A DNA stretch of 64,000 bases from Endozoicomonas sp. 8E (GCF_032883915.1 NZ_CP120717.1:6362001-6426000), one strand, 5' to 3'. Counted from the first letter of the stretch, positions 1 to 7,600 are shown. The notes: generated by a model not told the origin, from the letters alone. Translations and numbers: made by a program.

Positions 1-167
1 GCCTAATGGCCTGGAGTTCAGTGCGGGCAGCCTTTATAAAAGGCTGGAAGAATCCGGTAAACTGGTTAAGCCAGCTGCATAGGTATTATCCTCTAAATAA
101 GTTGCCTATGGGGCAAATAAGTTTTTAAGACTGAAACAAAGTGAGCTTTTGCCGTCAGGCCCCCGGT

Positions 168-572
168 TCAAGGCTCCCACGGGTTTAATAGTTTCACCCC
201 TGTCTGTTCGAAGTCCCTGATGTTCCGGGTAACGAGGGTCATTTGGTGAATGATCGCGGTGGCGGCAATCATTTCGACACGCTCAGATTTTGGGTTTGGA
301 ACATGAAGCTGGGCGCAGGTCCGGGCAATTGGGGTATCCAGCACTATAATGCGCCCTTCAAAGGCTGGTAGCATTCGCTGGTTCATCCAGGCTCTGAGCG
401 TTTCGCCCTGCTGCGGGTCTTTCCTCTCTTTTTACAGGATGCCCATTTCTATTTCCAATACGCTGACGACCGAAAGTTAGAGTTCATTCGGTGCCACGGA
501 CCTGGCCCATTGACCTACTGAGGTGCTGCATTTGCGTAGCTCCGAGACAACGTTGGTATCAAGCAGGTACAT
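168..572 (-). pseudogene. VapC-type PIN-domain toxin, inactivated by two stop codons
   Basis: Read from the ATG at 572 the frame starts MYLLDTNVVSELRK, the usual first strand of a PIN-domain ribonuclease with its first acidic residue. It ends with a PIN C-terminus containing LVTRNIRDFEQTGVKLLNPW. Two in-frame TAA codons, after APNEL and after EMGIL, break it without changing frame. The total of 135 codons is normal for the family. A Phd-like antitoxin fragment overlaps its start (TGATG), the normal antitoxin-toxin coupling. The toxin is therefore dead by point mutation, although a 72-residue C-terminal piece remains open. VapC toxins cleave RNA; this copy lacks a continuous active site. Confidence 0.85.
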
Positions 573-733
573 CAGGAAAAATCTACCGGTTTCAGAAAGT
601 TGTCTTTTAAAGGCTCTGCTACCAGATCGACATCCTTCGCTTCGGGCATAGCCAGCAGTTCAAGAATATTGGCAGCATTGCGGGTGATCTCTTTATAGTG
701 ATCAATATTGAGCAGGACGTGAGTAACGGTCCC
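572..733 (-). pseudogene. Phd/YefM-type antitoxin, N-terminus lost
   Basis: The minus frame ending in the TGA that overlaps the vapC start reads VTHVLLNIDHYKEITRN, then LLAMPEAKDVDL, and ends in KPVDFS. This is the C-terminal toxin-binding half of Phd-family antitoxins paired with VapC. The DNA-binding N-terminus is missing: the frame runs straight into the MITE-like repeat that starts at 734. The insertion or an associated deletion removed the start and presumably the operon promoter. Confidence 0.75.
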
Positions 734-850
734 TAACTCCCTATTGCGCTGAAGATTTGAGTCTTAATCCTGTGTTGGCGATCGTCGCCTTGTCTTAAGG
801 CTCAAATCTCCATGCTTATCATGGGAGTTAGAAAGCACGATTGGCATAAT
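734..850. repeat. MITE-like palindromic repeat, copy 1 (left-truncated)
   Basis: This element contains inverted segments (gaagatttgag near the left, ctcaaatctcc near the right) and ends in ttagaaagcacgattgg. A second copy lies at 62118-62281 with the same internal sequence (attgcgc, ttggcgatcgtcgcc, cttgtcttaaggctcaaatc). Copy 1 lacks the outer left terminus found in copy 2 and the internal stretch around gctaagactatgac. It contains no coding sequence and abuts the truncated Phd antitoxin. Confidence 0.75.
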
Positions 851-1094
851 ATGCAGTAATGTGGCTACATTGTTTGTGGTTTTCAAAGTTTATGAATCAA
901 GTTTTTGTTGCCGGGCACCAGGGCTGGTAGGGACAATTATTGTGTGGCAGCTGGAGGGTGAGGCGTTACTGAGCTGATTACCCGGAGTCAGCATCGGGAT
1001 TACCGATGGTTTACCACTGATGAGCTGTTGACTTCTGAGCAAGTGTATTAAGACACCAAAGATTATTTTTTAAAAAAACTGCACCTTAAAAATT
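851..1094. other. Intergenic, no gene seen
   Basis: No ORF with recognisable content is present. The stretch just before manC is A/T-rich (tttaaaaaaactgc). I see no convincing promoter or ribosome binding site. Confidence 0.5.
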
Positions 1095-2579
1095 ATGAAT
1101 TTAATACCCATAATCATGTCCGGCGGCTCCGGCAGCCGCCTCTGGCCCCAGTCCCGTTCTTTATACCCAAAGCAGTTTCTGCCGCTGGTCAATGAACAGA
1201 CCATGCTGCAAAACACATTGAGCCGGTTGGATGGGCTAAACTCTGTTTCCGCTCCAATGGTGATTGCCAATGAAGAGCACCGCTTCCTGGTAGCAGAGCA
1301 GTTTCGCCAGATGAATCGCAAAGCCTCTGCAATTATTCTGGAGCCAGTGGGGCGGAATACTGCACCTGCTGTTGCCTTGGCTGCTTTAAAAGCCAAGACC
1401 CTCTCCGAAGATGAAGAACCGCTGTTATTGGTATTGGCTGCGGATCATGTGATCAATGATGTCAATGCTTTTCATCAGGCTGTTGAGGCTGCGTTGCCTG
1501 CGGCTCTTGATGGCAAGCTGGTCACTTTCGGGATTGTGCCTGGTCATCCGGAAACAGGGTACGGTTATATAAAAGCCTTGAACGACAGTGAGACAAAGGC
1601 ACAAGGCTTTTCTTCTGATGAGCAAAAAGAAACCTTTGAGCCTTCGAGCCTTTCTGCTGAAAAAATAATGCCTGTGGAGCAGTTTGTAGAGAAACCAGAT
1701 CTGGAAACGGCACAGGGTTATCTGGCTTCAGGTGACTATTACTGGAACTCCGGCATGTTCCTGTTCAAAGCCTCGCGCTATCTGGAGGAATTGAACAAGT
1801 TCCGTCCGGATATTCTGGAAGCCTGCCAGAAAGCCATGGAAGTACAAACTGCTGATCTGGACTTCGTCCGTTTGGATGAATTGGCCTTTAAAGCCTGCCC
1901 GGAGGAGTCCATAGATTACGCCGTGATGGAAAAAACCACCGATGCAGTGGTGGTTCCCTTGGATGCAGGCTGGTCTGATGTTGGCTCCTGGTCATCGCTG
2001 GCAGATATTTCTGAAAAAGATGAGGTTGGAAACTCCACTCTGGGTGATGTTCTGCTTCATGATACCCGTAACACTTACGTGCGCAGTGAGAAAAAACTGA
2101 TTGCCACCTTGGGCGTCGATGATCTGGTGATCACCGAAAGCGACGACGCCATTCTGGTTGCCCATAAAAACCGGGTGCAGGATGTTAAAAAGATTGTTGA
2201 ACAGCTAAAGGCAGCTAACCGGTCTGAAGCTAAATTACACCGTAAGGTTTATCGCCCCTGGGGTGCCTATGACTCGATTGATATGGGCGACCGCTTTCAG
2301 GTTAAGCGCATTACTGTTAAGCCGGGGGCACAGCTTTCTTTACAGATGCACCATCACCGGGCCGAACACTGGATTGTTGTGAAAGGCACAGCGCTGGTCA
2401 CCAATGGCGATCAGGAAATTCTGCTGACTGAAAACCAATCGACTTATATTCCGATTGGTGTCGTGCATCGACTGGAAAACCCCGGCAAGTTTGACCTTGA
2501 GTTGATTGAGGTGCAGAGCGGTGGGTATCTGGGTGAGGATGATATTGTGCGGTTTGAGGATACGTACGGTAGGGCTTGA
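1095..2579 (+). CDS. manC: Mannose-1-phosphate guanylyltransferase / mannose-6-phosphate isomerase (ManC/AlgA type)
   Basis: This bifunctional enzyme would make GDP-mannose from mannose-1-phosphate and GTP and interconvert fructose-6-P and mannose-6-P for exopolysaccharide synthesis. The N-terminal nucleotidyltransferase signature [10 protein letters not shown] is at residues 9-18, followed by YPKQFLPL, and a FVEKPD motif sits in mid-protein. The C-terminal type II isomerase cupin contains [20 protein letters not shown]. The length of 494 aa is slightly above the usual 470-485 because of a charged insert around residues 165-190. The matching phosphomannomutase lies at 7682; the 5 kb between them is filled with TA and IS debris. 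Ribosome binding sequence is weak. Confidence 0.95.
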   Translation: MNLIPIIMSGGSGSRLWPQSRSLYPKQFLPLVNEQTMLQNTLSRLDGLNSVSAPMVIANEEHRFLVAEQFRQMNRKASAIILEPVGRNTAPAVALAALKAKTLSEDEEPLLLVLAADHVINDVNAFHQAVEAALPAALDGKLVTFGIVPGHPETGYGYIKALNDSETKAQGFSSDEQKETFEPSSLSAEKIMPVEQFVEKPDLETAQGYLASGDYYWNSGMFLFKASRYLEELNKFRPDILEACQKAMEVQTADLDFVRLDELAFKACPEESIDYAVMEKTTDAVVVPLDAGWSDVGSWSSLADISEKDEVGNSTLGDVLLHDTRNTYVRSEKKLIATLGVDDLVITESDDAILVAHKNRVQDVKKIVEQLKAANRSEAKLHRKVYRPWGAYDSIDMGDRFQVKRITVKPGAQLSLQMHHHRAEHWIVVKGTALVTNGDQEILLTENQSTYIPIGVVHRLENPGKFDLELIEVQSGGYLGEDDIVRFEDTYGRA

Positions 2580-2774
2580 TTGACGCCGCCCGCTGCCTGA
2601 AAAAGCACAGCTCTTATCTTTTATGGGGAGCGGGAGGCGAGCAGCACATTAACTGTTCATTTTAACCGCTTTGGTGATTACCGGTCGTATTTCGATATAA
2701 CGGTGTCCAGGCTGGAGTACGATTTGCTTATTTCCCTGATGCCTTGATGTTTCACAATTTTCAGAAATCCTACA

Positions 2775-2797
2775 TTGTGGTACATTGATTACTACAA
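2775..2797. promoter_or_regulatory. Candidate autoregulatory operator of the RelE/HigA module
   Basis: An interrupted palindrome, TTGTGGTA-n7-TACTACAA (one mismatch between arms), lies 14 bases before the start of the toxin pseudogene. Type II TA operons are normally repressed at such a site by their antitoxin, here the HTH protein at 3126. The function is inferred from position and symmetry only. Confidence 0.4.
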
Positions 2798-2810
2798 AAT
2801 GGGATTAAAT

Positions 2811-3133
2811 ATGGAATTTGTAGAAGCCAGCATATTTACCAGAATCATCACCTAGTTCATGTCTGATGATGAGTATCGATCCATGCAAAAAGCCTTGATC
2901 GCACAGCCTGATCTTGGCTTATCAAAGGTACTCGGGGGCTCCGGAAGTTCCGCTGTCCGCTGGAAGTCGGGTGACTCGGGAAAGCGAGGATATGTGCGAA
3001 CGATCTATTACTGGCAGGTCAGTGAGAAACCTTCTACATGCTGTATGCCTACACCAAAAACCGACAAAAAGACTTAACAAGTGCCGAGAGAAAGTTACTG
3101 TCAGAACTAGCGAGGGAGTTTTGCAATGAGTGA
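2811..3133 (+). pseudogene. RelE/HigB-type toxin, disrupted by nonsense and frameshift mutations
   Basis: Starting at the ATG at 2811 the frame reads MEFVEASIFTRIIT, then an in-frame TAG, then MSDDEYRSMQKALIAQPDLG, RWKSGDSGKRG and VRTIYYWQVSEK. After that a one-base slip moves the rest (FYMLYAYTKNRQKDLT, ERKLLSELAREFCNE) to another frame. Around 2925 the reading also looks disturbed. The joined product is about 106 residues, normal for RelE-superfamily endoribonucleases of the HigB/NadT type. Its end overlaps the start of the intact antitoxin at 3126, as in functional modules. The toxin is dead and the antitoxin remains open. Confidence 0.8.
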
Positions 3134-3422
3134 CCATGAATTTAACTTTGATGAATTGGTGGAGAGCGTCAGGGAAGCGATCGACATTAACAAAGGTATT
3201 AAGAAACCTTCACGGTCGTTCAAATATGAAGAGATTGACGTCTTTGCTATCAGAAAGGCAACGCACCTTTCACAGGAGAAGTTTGCCGCCCTCCTTGGGG
3301 TAAGCATCAAGACAGTACAGAGTTGGGAACAAAAGGTGAGAAAACCGCTCGGGCCAGCCAGATCGCTACTTATTATGTTTCGCAACAACCCTGCCCAGGC
3401 AATGGCTTTGCTTCATCAATGA
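3126..3422 (+). CDS. HTH antitoxin, HigA/NadS-like (orphaned)
   Basis: This 98-residue protein carries an XRE-type helix-turn-helix at about residues 45-75 (IRKATHLSQEKFAALLGVSI, KTVQSWEQ), the pattern of antitoxins encoded after RelE-like toxins. It would bind the toxin and repress the operon from the palindrome at 2775. The toxin frame upstream is destroyed, so this is an antitoxin without its partner and could still act in trans on related toxins. The start is set by the ATGAGTGA overlap with the toxin end; gggagttttgca supplies a reasonable ribosome binding site. Confidence 0.85.
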   Translation: MSDHEFNFDELVESVREAIDINKGIKKPSRSFKYEEIDVFAIRKATHLSQEKFAALLGVSIKTVQSWEQKVRKPLGPARSLLIMFRNNPAQAMALLHQ

Positions 3423-3473
3423 GAACGCGAGATAGACCTGTTAACGAAGGACTCTCGAAAAAGAAAAAAGATT

Positions 3474-3539
3474 TTATGCAGGCTGTTCAATGTGTTGCGA
3501 GCCATAACGCAACAGCACATTGGTAGCCACAGCAATCAT
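3474..3539 (-). pseudogene. VapC toxin N-terminal remnant (22 codons)
   Basis: The start codon overlaps the stop of the AbrB-type antitoxin (ATGA), as in intact modules. The peptide MIAVATNVLLRYGSQHIEQP matches the first strand of PIN toxins, where the usual sequence is MIAVDTNVLLRY. The first catalytic Asp has become Ala, and a stop follows after 21 residues. This is a truncated, catalytically dead toxin start. Confidence 0.7.
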
Positions 3540-3784
3540 TGTTTGTCCCGGAATTTTCTGGCGGCTTTGTCTTTGATGACTTTTTTGGTGTTCTCTAGCG
3601 TCAGGGGCAGATGGGGATCAGCGGATAATTTGATGATACCAGAGAGATCATCGGAGTTCATTTTTACCAAATGTGCCACACCGTCGCGCTCGAAAGCCTG
3701 TATAAAGTCGCCTGGTTTTAGCCCGAGCTTTTGGCAGATGCTTTGAGGAATAGTCACTTGCCTCTTGGCCGTTAATTTATGCAC
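3536..3784 (-). CDS. AbrB/MazE-family antitoxin (orphaned)
   Basis: The N-terminus MHKLTAKRQVTIPQSICQKL, followed by GLKPGDFIQA, is the swapped-hairpin SpoVT/AbrB DNA-binding fold of antitoxins that pair with PIN toxins. The remaining 40 residues are charged and likely bind the toxin. It is 82 aa, normal for this class. The downstream toxin at 3474-3539 survives only as its first codons, so this gene is an antitoxin without partner. It is transcribed toward the HigA-like gene. Confidence 0.85.
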   Translation of the reverse strand: MHKLTAKRQVTIPQSICQKLGLKPGDFIQAFERDGVAHLVKMNSDDLSGIIKLSADPHLPLTLENTKKVIKDKAARKFRDKQ

Positions 3785-3877
3785 ATCGCACCTCTTTATG
3801 TATCTCTTTATGTATTTCTACGTTGCAATAGTAATACTATCTGTAGGCACAGATTGTACACAGCGCAAGTGTTACCG

Positions 3878-3982
3878 CTACCCGCTGCCCGAAAAGCGGA
3901 AAATGATCTTGACCAGCCAAACTTCGCTGTTTCTGTTGGACGCGTCAATCAGGATGCATGCATCAAGGTATACTCGTTTCAC
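3878..3982 (-). pseudogene. PIN-domain toxin N-terminal remnant
   Basis: A GTG start overlapping the TGA of the preceding small antitoxin begins KRVYLDACILIDASNRNSE. This matches the first strand and helix of PIN toxins with the first Asp present (YLDACILID). The frame loses similarity after about 20 residues and stops at residue 34. It is a truncated third PIN toxin in this region. The identification rests on a short motif plus the antitoxin-toxin overlap. Confidence 0.55.
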
Positions 3983-4143
3983 TGGTTGATCTCCGAACGG
4001 TTATCTTCCAGTAATGCTTCAAATTCCTCAGGCTCCAGAGAAGGCTGGAAGCGATCAAATATCTCATCAATACTTGGCCTTACTTTTTTGTCAGGTACCT
4101 GCAGGATGATTTCTCCAGTAGGAGTCATGGATATCATTACCAT
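3979..4143 (-). CDS. Probable small antitoxin paired with the PIN remnant
   Basis: A minus-strand frame of 54 codons (starts possible at 4143 and 4128) reads GEIILQVPDKKVRPSIDEIF, then DRFQPSLEPEEFEALLEDN, and stops overlapping the PIN fragment start. The small acidic product, the translational coupling and the neighbour indicate an antitoxin of a PIN module. The family is not recognised with certainty. AAAGG five bases before the 4143 start favours that start. It overlaps the divergent ORF at 4127 by 17 bases. Confidence 0.5.
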   Translation of the reverse strand: MVMISMTPTGEIILQVPDKKVRPSIDEIFDRFQPSLEPEEFEALLEDNRSEINQ

Positions 4144-4456
4144 TGAACCTTTTTTAAAAGAATTGAGTGCTGAGCTTAAGTCTATTGATCATTGTGGCGT
4201 TGTCGTATTTGACCTTTTGGTTTTTAATGGACGGTCTGATGACCGTTTTTCCACATTACTTTTTAATGGAAAGAGCTTCGACGGAGCATCGTTTAAAATC
4301 CTGTCTGATATTGACCAAAATATAATAAATAAACTGGATGATTACTTTCGTACTCATCCGGTTTTACCGAAAAAGAGTGTTTTGTCTTTTTCATTGCTCA
4401 AAAATTTCCTAAAAGAAAACCTAAAGAAAAATTCTGGGACAAAGTTTTCTTTTTGA
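4127..4456 (+). CDS. Hypothetical protein, 109 aa
   Basis: The open frame extends upstream to 3779, but that portion is antisense to the TA remnants and low in coding character. From the ATG at 4127, preceded by AGGAG, the product starts MDIITIEPFLKELSAEL, continues HCGVVVFDLLVFNG and ends in a lysine-rich tail. No family is recognised and no signal peptide or membrane segment is evident. It could be a small immunity or regulatory protein, or a chance ORF. The AGGAG is only two bases from the ATG, which is short. Confidence 0.35.
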   Translation: MDIITIEPFLKELSAELKSIDHCGVVVFDLLVFNGRSDDRFSTLLFNGKSFDGASFKILSDIDQNIINKLDDYFRTHPVLPKKSVLSFSLLKNFLKENLKKNSGTKFSF

Positions 4457-4478
4457 AATTCATTAGCCGTTTAAAATT

Positions 4479-4895
4479 TTAGCCGGGGAGTCGGGATAGT
4501 ATGATTTTTAACGTTCCTTTGATTTCCCCAACATCTTCCTTGAGGACTTTGACATCTTCCTTGAGGACTTTGACATCTTCCTTGAGGACTTTGACATCTT
4601 CCTTTAAGACTGTGACATCTTCCTTTAAGACTGTGACATCTTCCTTTAAGGCTGTGACATCTTCCTTTAAGACTGTGACATCTTCCTTTAAGGCTGTGAC
4701 ATCTTCCTTTAAGACTGTGACATCTTCCTTTAAGACTGTGACATCCGATTTCAATGCAGCAATTTCTTTATCTTGATGATCAAACCTCCGGAGCATTTCG
4801 CCACGGGTATTGCTGGCGTAATTGACCATACCCGTCAGGGTGTCTCGGATATGGTCAAGTTCTCTGTCGGACGGTCGTTGATTGTTCAAGTTCAT
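4479..4895 (-). CDS. Coiled-coil heptad-repeat protein, 138 aa
   Basis: The start at 4895 is chosen because AGGAGT lies five bases before it; the longer frame up to 5066 runs through the transposase fragment. The N-terminal 48 residues (MNLNNQRPSDRELDHIRDTL and on) are followed by ten near-identical heptads, DVTVLKE or DVKVLKE. These put Val and Leu at a/d positions and predict a long coiled coil. A short tail GTLKIILSRLPG ends the protein. The architecture resembles short DUF-type coiled-coil proteins that sit next to mobile elements. The function is unknown and the repeat number is likely to vary between strains. Confidence 0.6.
   Translation of the reverse strand: MNLNNQRPSDRELDHIRDTLTGMVNYASNTRGEMLRRFDHQDKEIAALKSDVTVLKEDVTVLKEDVTALKEDVTVLKEDVTALKEDVTVLKEDVTVLKEDVKVLKEDVKVLKEDVKVLKEDVGEIKGTLKIILSRLPG
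4531..4740. repeat. Ten tandem copies of a 21-bp unit (in-frame heptads)
   Basis: The unit acatcttcctttaagactgt(g), with variants ttgagg/tttaag and gact/ggct, repeats ten times without interruption. It encodes seven residues per unit in the coiled-coil gene. The three leftmost units (encoding DVKVLKE) are identical to each other, suggesting recent expansion by slippage or recombination. Confidence 0.95.
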
Positions 4896-4954
4896 GCTGT
4901 ACTCCTGACAGGTGGGTGAGGGATCAGCATAGCACACAAAAAGAAATTGGCATT

Positions 4955-5110
4955 TTGATGAGTTAGTGAATTTTTCCCTTGACTGGCCGGGTTTAAAAAC
5001 CCTGGGAATGGCGCTGTCATCGCAAGAAATTGAAGGTGAGCTGGTAAACCTGGATGGTGACTGCACTTGCTACTGCATCAGTTCTGCAGAGTTAACGTCC
5101 GAGCAATTAG
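4955..5110 (+). pseudogene. ISAs1-type transposase fragment
   Basis: These 156 bases align without gaps to 6070-6225 of the intact transposase (shared tggccgggtttaaaaacc and atcgcaagaaattga/atcgagagaaattga). They keep a frame reading DWPGLKTLGMALSSQEIEGE. No start or stop belonging to the gene is present. This is a decayed piece of an older copy or close relative of the adjacent element. Confidence 0.85.
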
Positions 5111-5230
5111 TTTACCAGCAGCACTTATTCCCAATTCAATCATGACTGGTCATCCAGTCTGTCTAGAATTTTCAGAGCTACCTTTGGATTGTCTGATTCT
5201 GCTCTGGTCAGGTAACGGTTACCCATATTG

Positions 5231-6486
5231 GCAGGGAAAAATCATGAAAACCCCTGAAATTATTGACCCGTAGCTTATATTTATTTTCTTCTTAATACGT
5301 CTATGGCCTTATACCTGCACATCAGGATAAGGCCTCAGCATGAGTGCTCACGATTTGATTTCACAACTCTCTATCATCAGTGACCCACGCCAAGCATGGA
5401 AAGTCGGTCACAAGCTAACAGACATCCTTTTTCTGACCATCTGTGCTGTCATTGCTGGCGCAGAAGGCTGGGGTGAAATCGAAGACTTTGGTCATGAACG
5501 GCTGGACTGGCTTAAGCAGTACGGTGACTTTGAAGAAGGCGTTCCTTCTAATGACACCATAGCGCGAGTCGTGAGTACCATTAGCCCAAAGCGATTCCAG
5601 AAGTGCTTTATTGACTGGATGAATGCCTGTCATAACGTCTCTCAAGGAGACGTTATAGCCATCGACGGCAAGACGCTCAGACGTTCTTACGATAAAGGTA
5701 AAAAACGCGGCGCGATTCATAGGGTTAGTGCTTTTTCTGCGGCCAATAACGTGGTGCTTGGGCAACTTAAAACAGAAGAGAAATCTAATGAAATAACCGC
5801 CATCCCCGAACTCCTGAAGCTCTTGGAAATAAAGGGCTGTCTGGTGACACTCGATGCCATGGGATGTCAGCGAGATATAGCCCGGGCCATAGTCGAAAAG
5901 GGGGCTGACTATCTGCTGGCGGTCAAGGGCAATCAGGGCAAGCTTGAAAAGGCCTTCGATCATCACTTCTCTTTGGAGAAGCTGAACCAATGGCAAGGTG
6001 ATAGCTATATGACCCGAGAAACAGGTCATGGCCGCACAGAAAGCCGGATGTATTTTGTCAGTGATATCTTCGATGAGTTTGTGAATTTTTCGTTCGACTG
6101 GCCGGGTTTAAAAACCTTGGGAATAGCACTGTCATCGAGAGAAATTGAGGGTGAGCTGGTGAGCTTGGATGATGTCTACATTCGCTACTACATCAGCTCT
6201 GCAGAGCTAACGGCTGAGCAATTGGGTAAGGCCAGCCGGGAGCATTGGCACATCGAGAATAAGCTTCACTGGAAACTCGATGTTGCGATGAGAGAAGACG
6301 AGTGTCGCATTCGAAGAAATGACGGAGCAGAAATTTTAGCAGGCTTTAGACATATTGCAGTCAATCTGATGAACAACACGAAAACCTTCAAAGCAGGTCT
6401 GAAGAGAAAACAAAAGAAGGCCGCTATGAGTACACGCTATCTGGCTGAAGTCCTTGCTGGGCAGGTACTTTCATGATTTTGCCGTG
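5231..6486 (+). mobile_element. ISAs1-family insertion sequence
   Basis: The element carries a single complete transposase. Short inverted termini are visible as AAAATCATGAAA near 5238-5249 and its complement near 6469-6480. The right end lies inside a BrnA-type antitoxin gene. The exact ends and any target duplication were not resolved, so the limits are approximate. Confidence 0.6.
5340..6476 (+). CDS. ISAs1-family DDE transposase
   Basis: The 378-residue protein has the complete family layout: an N-terminal DDE_Tnp_1-associated domain (ISDPRQAWKVGHKLTDILFL), then the catalytic core with AIDGKTLRRSYDKG and VTLDAMGCQR. A C-terminal ENKLHWKLDVAMREDECRIR segment carries the final acidic residue. 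The length matches intact ISAs1 and H-repeat transposases, with no frameshift, so it may be active. It would catalyse cut-and-paste or copy-out transposition of this element. A fragment of a related copy lies just upstream. Confidence 0.93.
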   Translation: MSAHDLISQLSIISDPRQAWKVGHKLTDILFLTICAVIAGAEGWGEIEDFGHERLDWLKQYGDFEEGVPSNDTIARVVSTISPKRFQKCFIDWMNACHNVSQGDVIAIDGKTLRRSYDKGKKRGAIHRVSAFSAANNVVLGQLKTEEKSNEITAIPELLKLLEIKGCLVTLDAMGCQRDIARAIVEKGADYLLAVKGNQGKLEKAFDHHFSLEKLNQWQGDSYMTRETGHGRTESRMYFVSDIFDEFVNFSFDWPGLKTLGIALSSREIEGELVSLDDVYIRYYISSAELTAEQLGKASREHWHIENKLHWKLDVAMREDECRIRRNDGAEILAGFRHIAVNLMNNTKTFKAGLKRKQKKAAMSTRYLAEVLAGQVLS

Positions 6487-6593
6487 ATTCGACGGGTTTC
6501 CAGGCCGGGACGCTGAGCGCTGGACCAGTCAATATGTTCATCAATGCTGTCGTGGCCCTCATCAAAGGCCTGGTCAAATTCTTTGGCTTTCAT
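6471..6593 (-). pseudogene. BrnA/CopG-type antitoxin truncated by the ISAs1 insertion
   Basis: The frame MKAKEFDQAFDEGHDSIDEH followed by IDWSSAQRPGLETRRI is the conserved N-terminus of BrnA-type antitoxins. Normally a ribbon-helix-helix follows (about 40 more residues). Here the frame enters the IS right end after LETRRITA and stops. The DNA-binding part is not found on the other side of the element. Confidence 0.75.
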
Positions 6594-6721
6594 AAGCGGC
6601 TATCTCTTTGGATCTTGAGCAACGTATTGAAATAATTGAGGTTTTATCTTTACTGGCGTAAATACGGCAGTCCAGTGCTTCCCGGCGTATTTGGCAATGA
6701 ACAGGAAACCAGCGACATTAG
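6574..6721 (-). pseudogene. BrnT-like toxin C-terminal remnant
   Basis: The frame ending just inside the BrnA start reads [20 protein letters not shown], the usual C-terminus of BrnT toxins (IISxRxxxxxExxxYE). The preceding codons ([16 protein letters not shown]) are in another frame, so a frameshift is present. The 5' part has been replaced by a manB-derived fragment. The order toxin then antitoxin matches brnTA. Confidence 0.55.
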
Positions 6722-6811
6722 GGTCACGGCCAACCAAAACCCGAAAGACTACAACGGTATGAAGCTGGTGCGGGAAGAGAGCAAGCCGATTTCCGGGGAT
6801 ACCGGGTTGCG
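6722..6811 (+). pseudogene. 90-bp fragment of the phosphomannomutase gene
   Basis: Bases 6722-6811 match 7963-8052 of the intact manB with only three differences. They cover the active-site serine loop ([12 protein letters not shown] in manB; the first residues are altered here). It has no start and is fused to the BrnT remnant. The high identity implies a recent duplication or recombination event. Confidence 0.9.
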
Positions 6812-6887
6812 GAAGACGGGTAGCGTTCATTAACTATTTCCGACTCACTCGAAATCGCCCATCCAGTCTGACCAGAACTTTCAGAGC

Positions 6888-7211
6888 TTATGGCTGAGGC
6901 ACGATCTGAACCTGCAATGAAACCTGCATTTTTTCTCGCAGTGCAGAAAATATATCTGCCAGATTATCCATACTGGGGTTTCCTTTGCCCGATAACATTC
7001 GATGAAGGCTTTTGCCGGATTTTTGGGTAGTATTCGCCAGCTGCTCGAAACCGATCGTGGCATTTACCAGATCCCTTAGAACCATTCGGGCGGCATCGGG
7101 CTCACCGTTAAGGAACAGGGTTGCGGCTTCGTCCAGAAGGGCACAGGCAAAATCAGGATCTCGTTCTGCCCTGGCCTGTATTGTCTGTTTGAAATCCCGT
7201 GTTAATGGCAT
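6888..7211 (-). CDS. HigA-type HTH antitoxin
   Basis: The 107-residue protein starts MPLTRDFKQTIQARAERDP; the start at 7211 is chosen over 7226 because GGAG precedes it. It has an addiction-module antitoxin layout: an N-terminal helical part, then a helix-turn-helix region (ANTTQKSGKSLHRMLSGKGN, PSMDNLADIFSAL) at about residues 60-95. It lies 42 bases after its toxin partner at 7254, in the same direction, the usual toxin-first order of this class. This is the only apparently intact TA pair of the left region. Confidence 0.85.
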   Translation of the reverse strand: MPLTRDFKQTIQARAERDPDFACALLDEAATLFLNGEPDAARMVLRDLVNATIGFEQLANTTQKSGKSLHRMLSGKGNPSMDNLADIFSALREKMQVSLQVQIVPQP

Positions 7212-7253
7212 AGAAATGTTCTCCATGGTTTGTCGCTTATACCAGCATTAAAG

Positions 7254-7577
7254 CTAGTTTGTTTTTCTTGCCCGATAATCGGACCAATGTTCTTTTGCCC
7301 GAGCGATATCTCTGCGTTGTGATGATTTATCGCCACCACCCAGCAACAGGATGATTTTTTCTCCATCTCGAGCCAGGTAAATGCGTAATCCGGGACCCCA
7401 GTGGATACGGTACTCGCCAATGCCATCAAACCATTTGATGGCAGAGATATTACCCAGTTCCATCCTGACTTTCGCGGTTGCAACTTTGGCTGCGGCCTGC
7501 GCAGGTAGTTGGTCAAACCACTGCTGGTAAGGGCTTTTGCCGTCTTGTTGCAGGTATTCCTGAACAGTCATTTTCAT
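7254..7577 (-). CDS. HigB-type (phage Gp49-like, RelE superfamily) toxin
   Basis: A 107-residue toxin with the family features MTVQEYLQQDGKSPYQQWFD at the N-terminus and IHWGPGLRIYLARDGEKIIL in the core. GGGDKSSQRRDIARAKEHW follows near the C-terminus. Such proteins are ribosome-dependent or free mRNA interferases blocked by their HTH antitoxin, here the downstream gene. The frame is intact and of normal length. A GTAAC-n6-GTTAC palindrome immediately upstream is the likely operator. Confidence 0.9.
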   Translation of the reverse strand: MKMTVQEYLQQDGKSPYQQWFDQLPAQAAAKVATAKVRMELGNISAIKWFDGIGEYRIHWGPGLRIYLARDGEKIILLLGGGDKSSQRRDIARAKEHWSDYRARKTN

Positions 7578-7584
7578 ATTTATG

Positions 7585-7600
7585 GTAACCTATATGTTAC
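7585..7600. promoter_or_regulatory. Candidate HigA operator
   Basis: The palindrome GTAACCTATATGTTAC lies eight bases before the toxin start, where antitoxin binding would block transcription. The assignment is from symmetry and position only. Confidence 0.45.

Noticed and set aside
3779-4126. N-terminal extension of the ORF starting at 3779
   Set aside because: This part is antisense to the small antitoxin and PIN remnant and has poor coding character; the ATG at 4127 is a better start.
4531-4740. CRISPR array
   Set aside because: Units are contiguous 21-bp repeats without spacers, and encode in-frame heptads.
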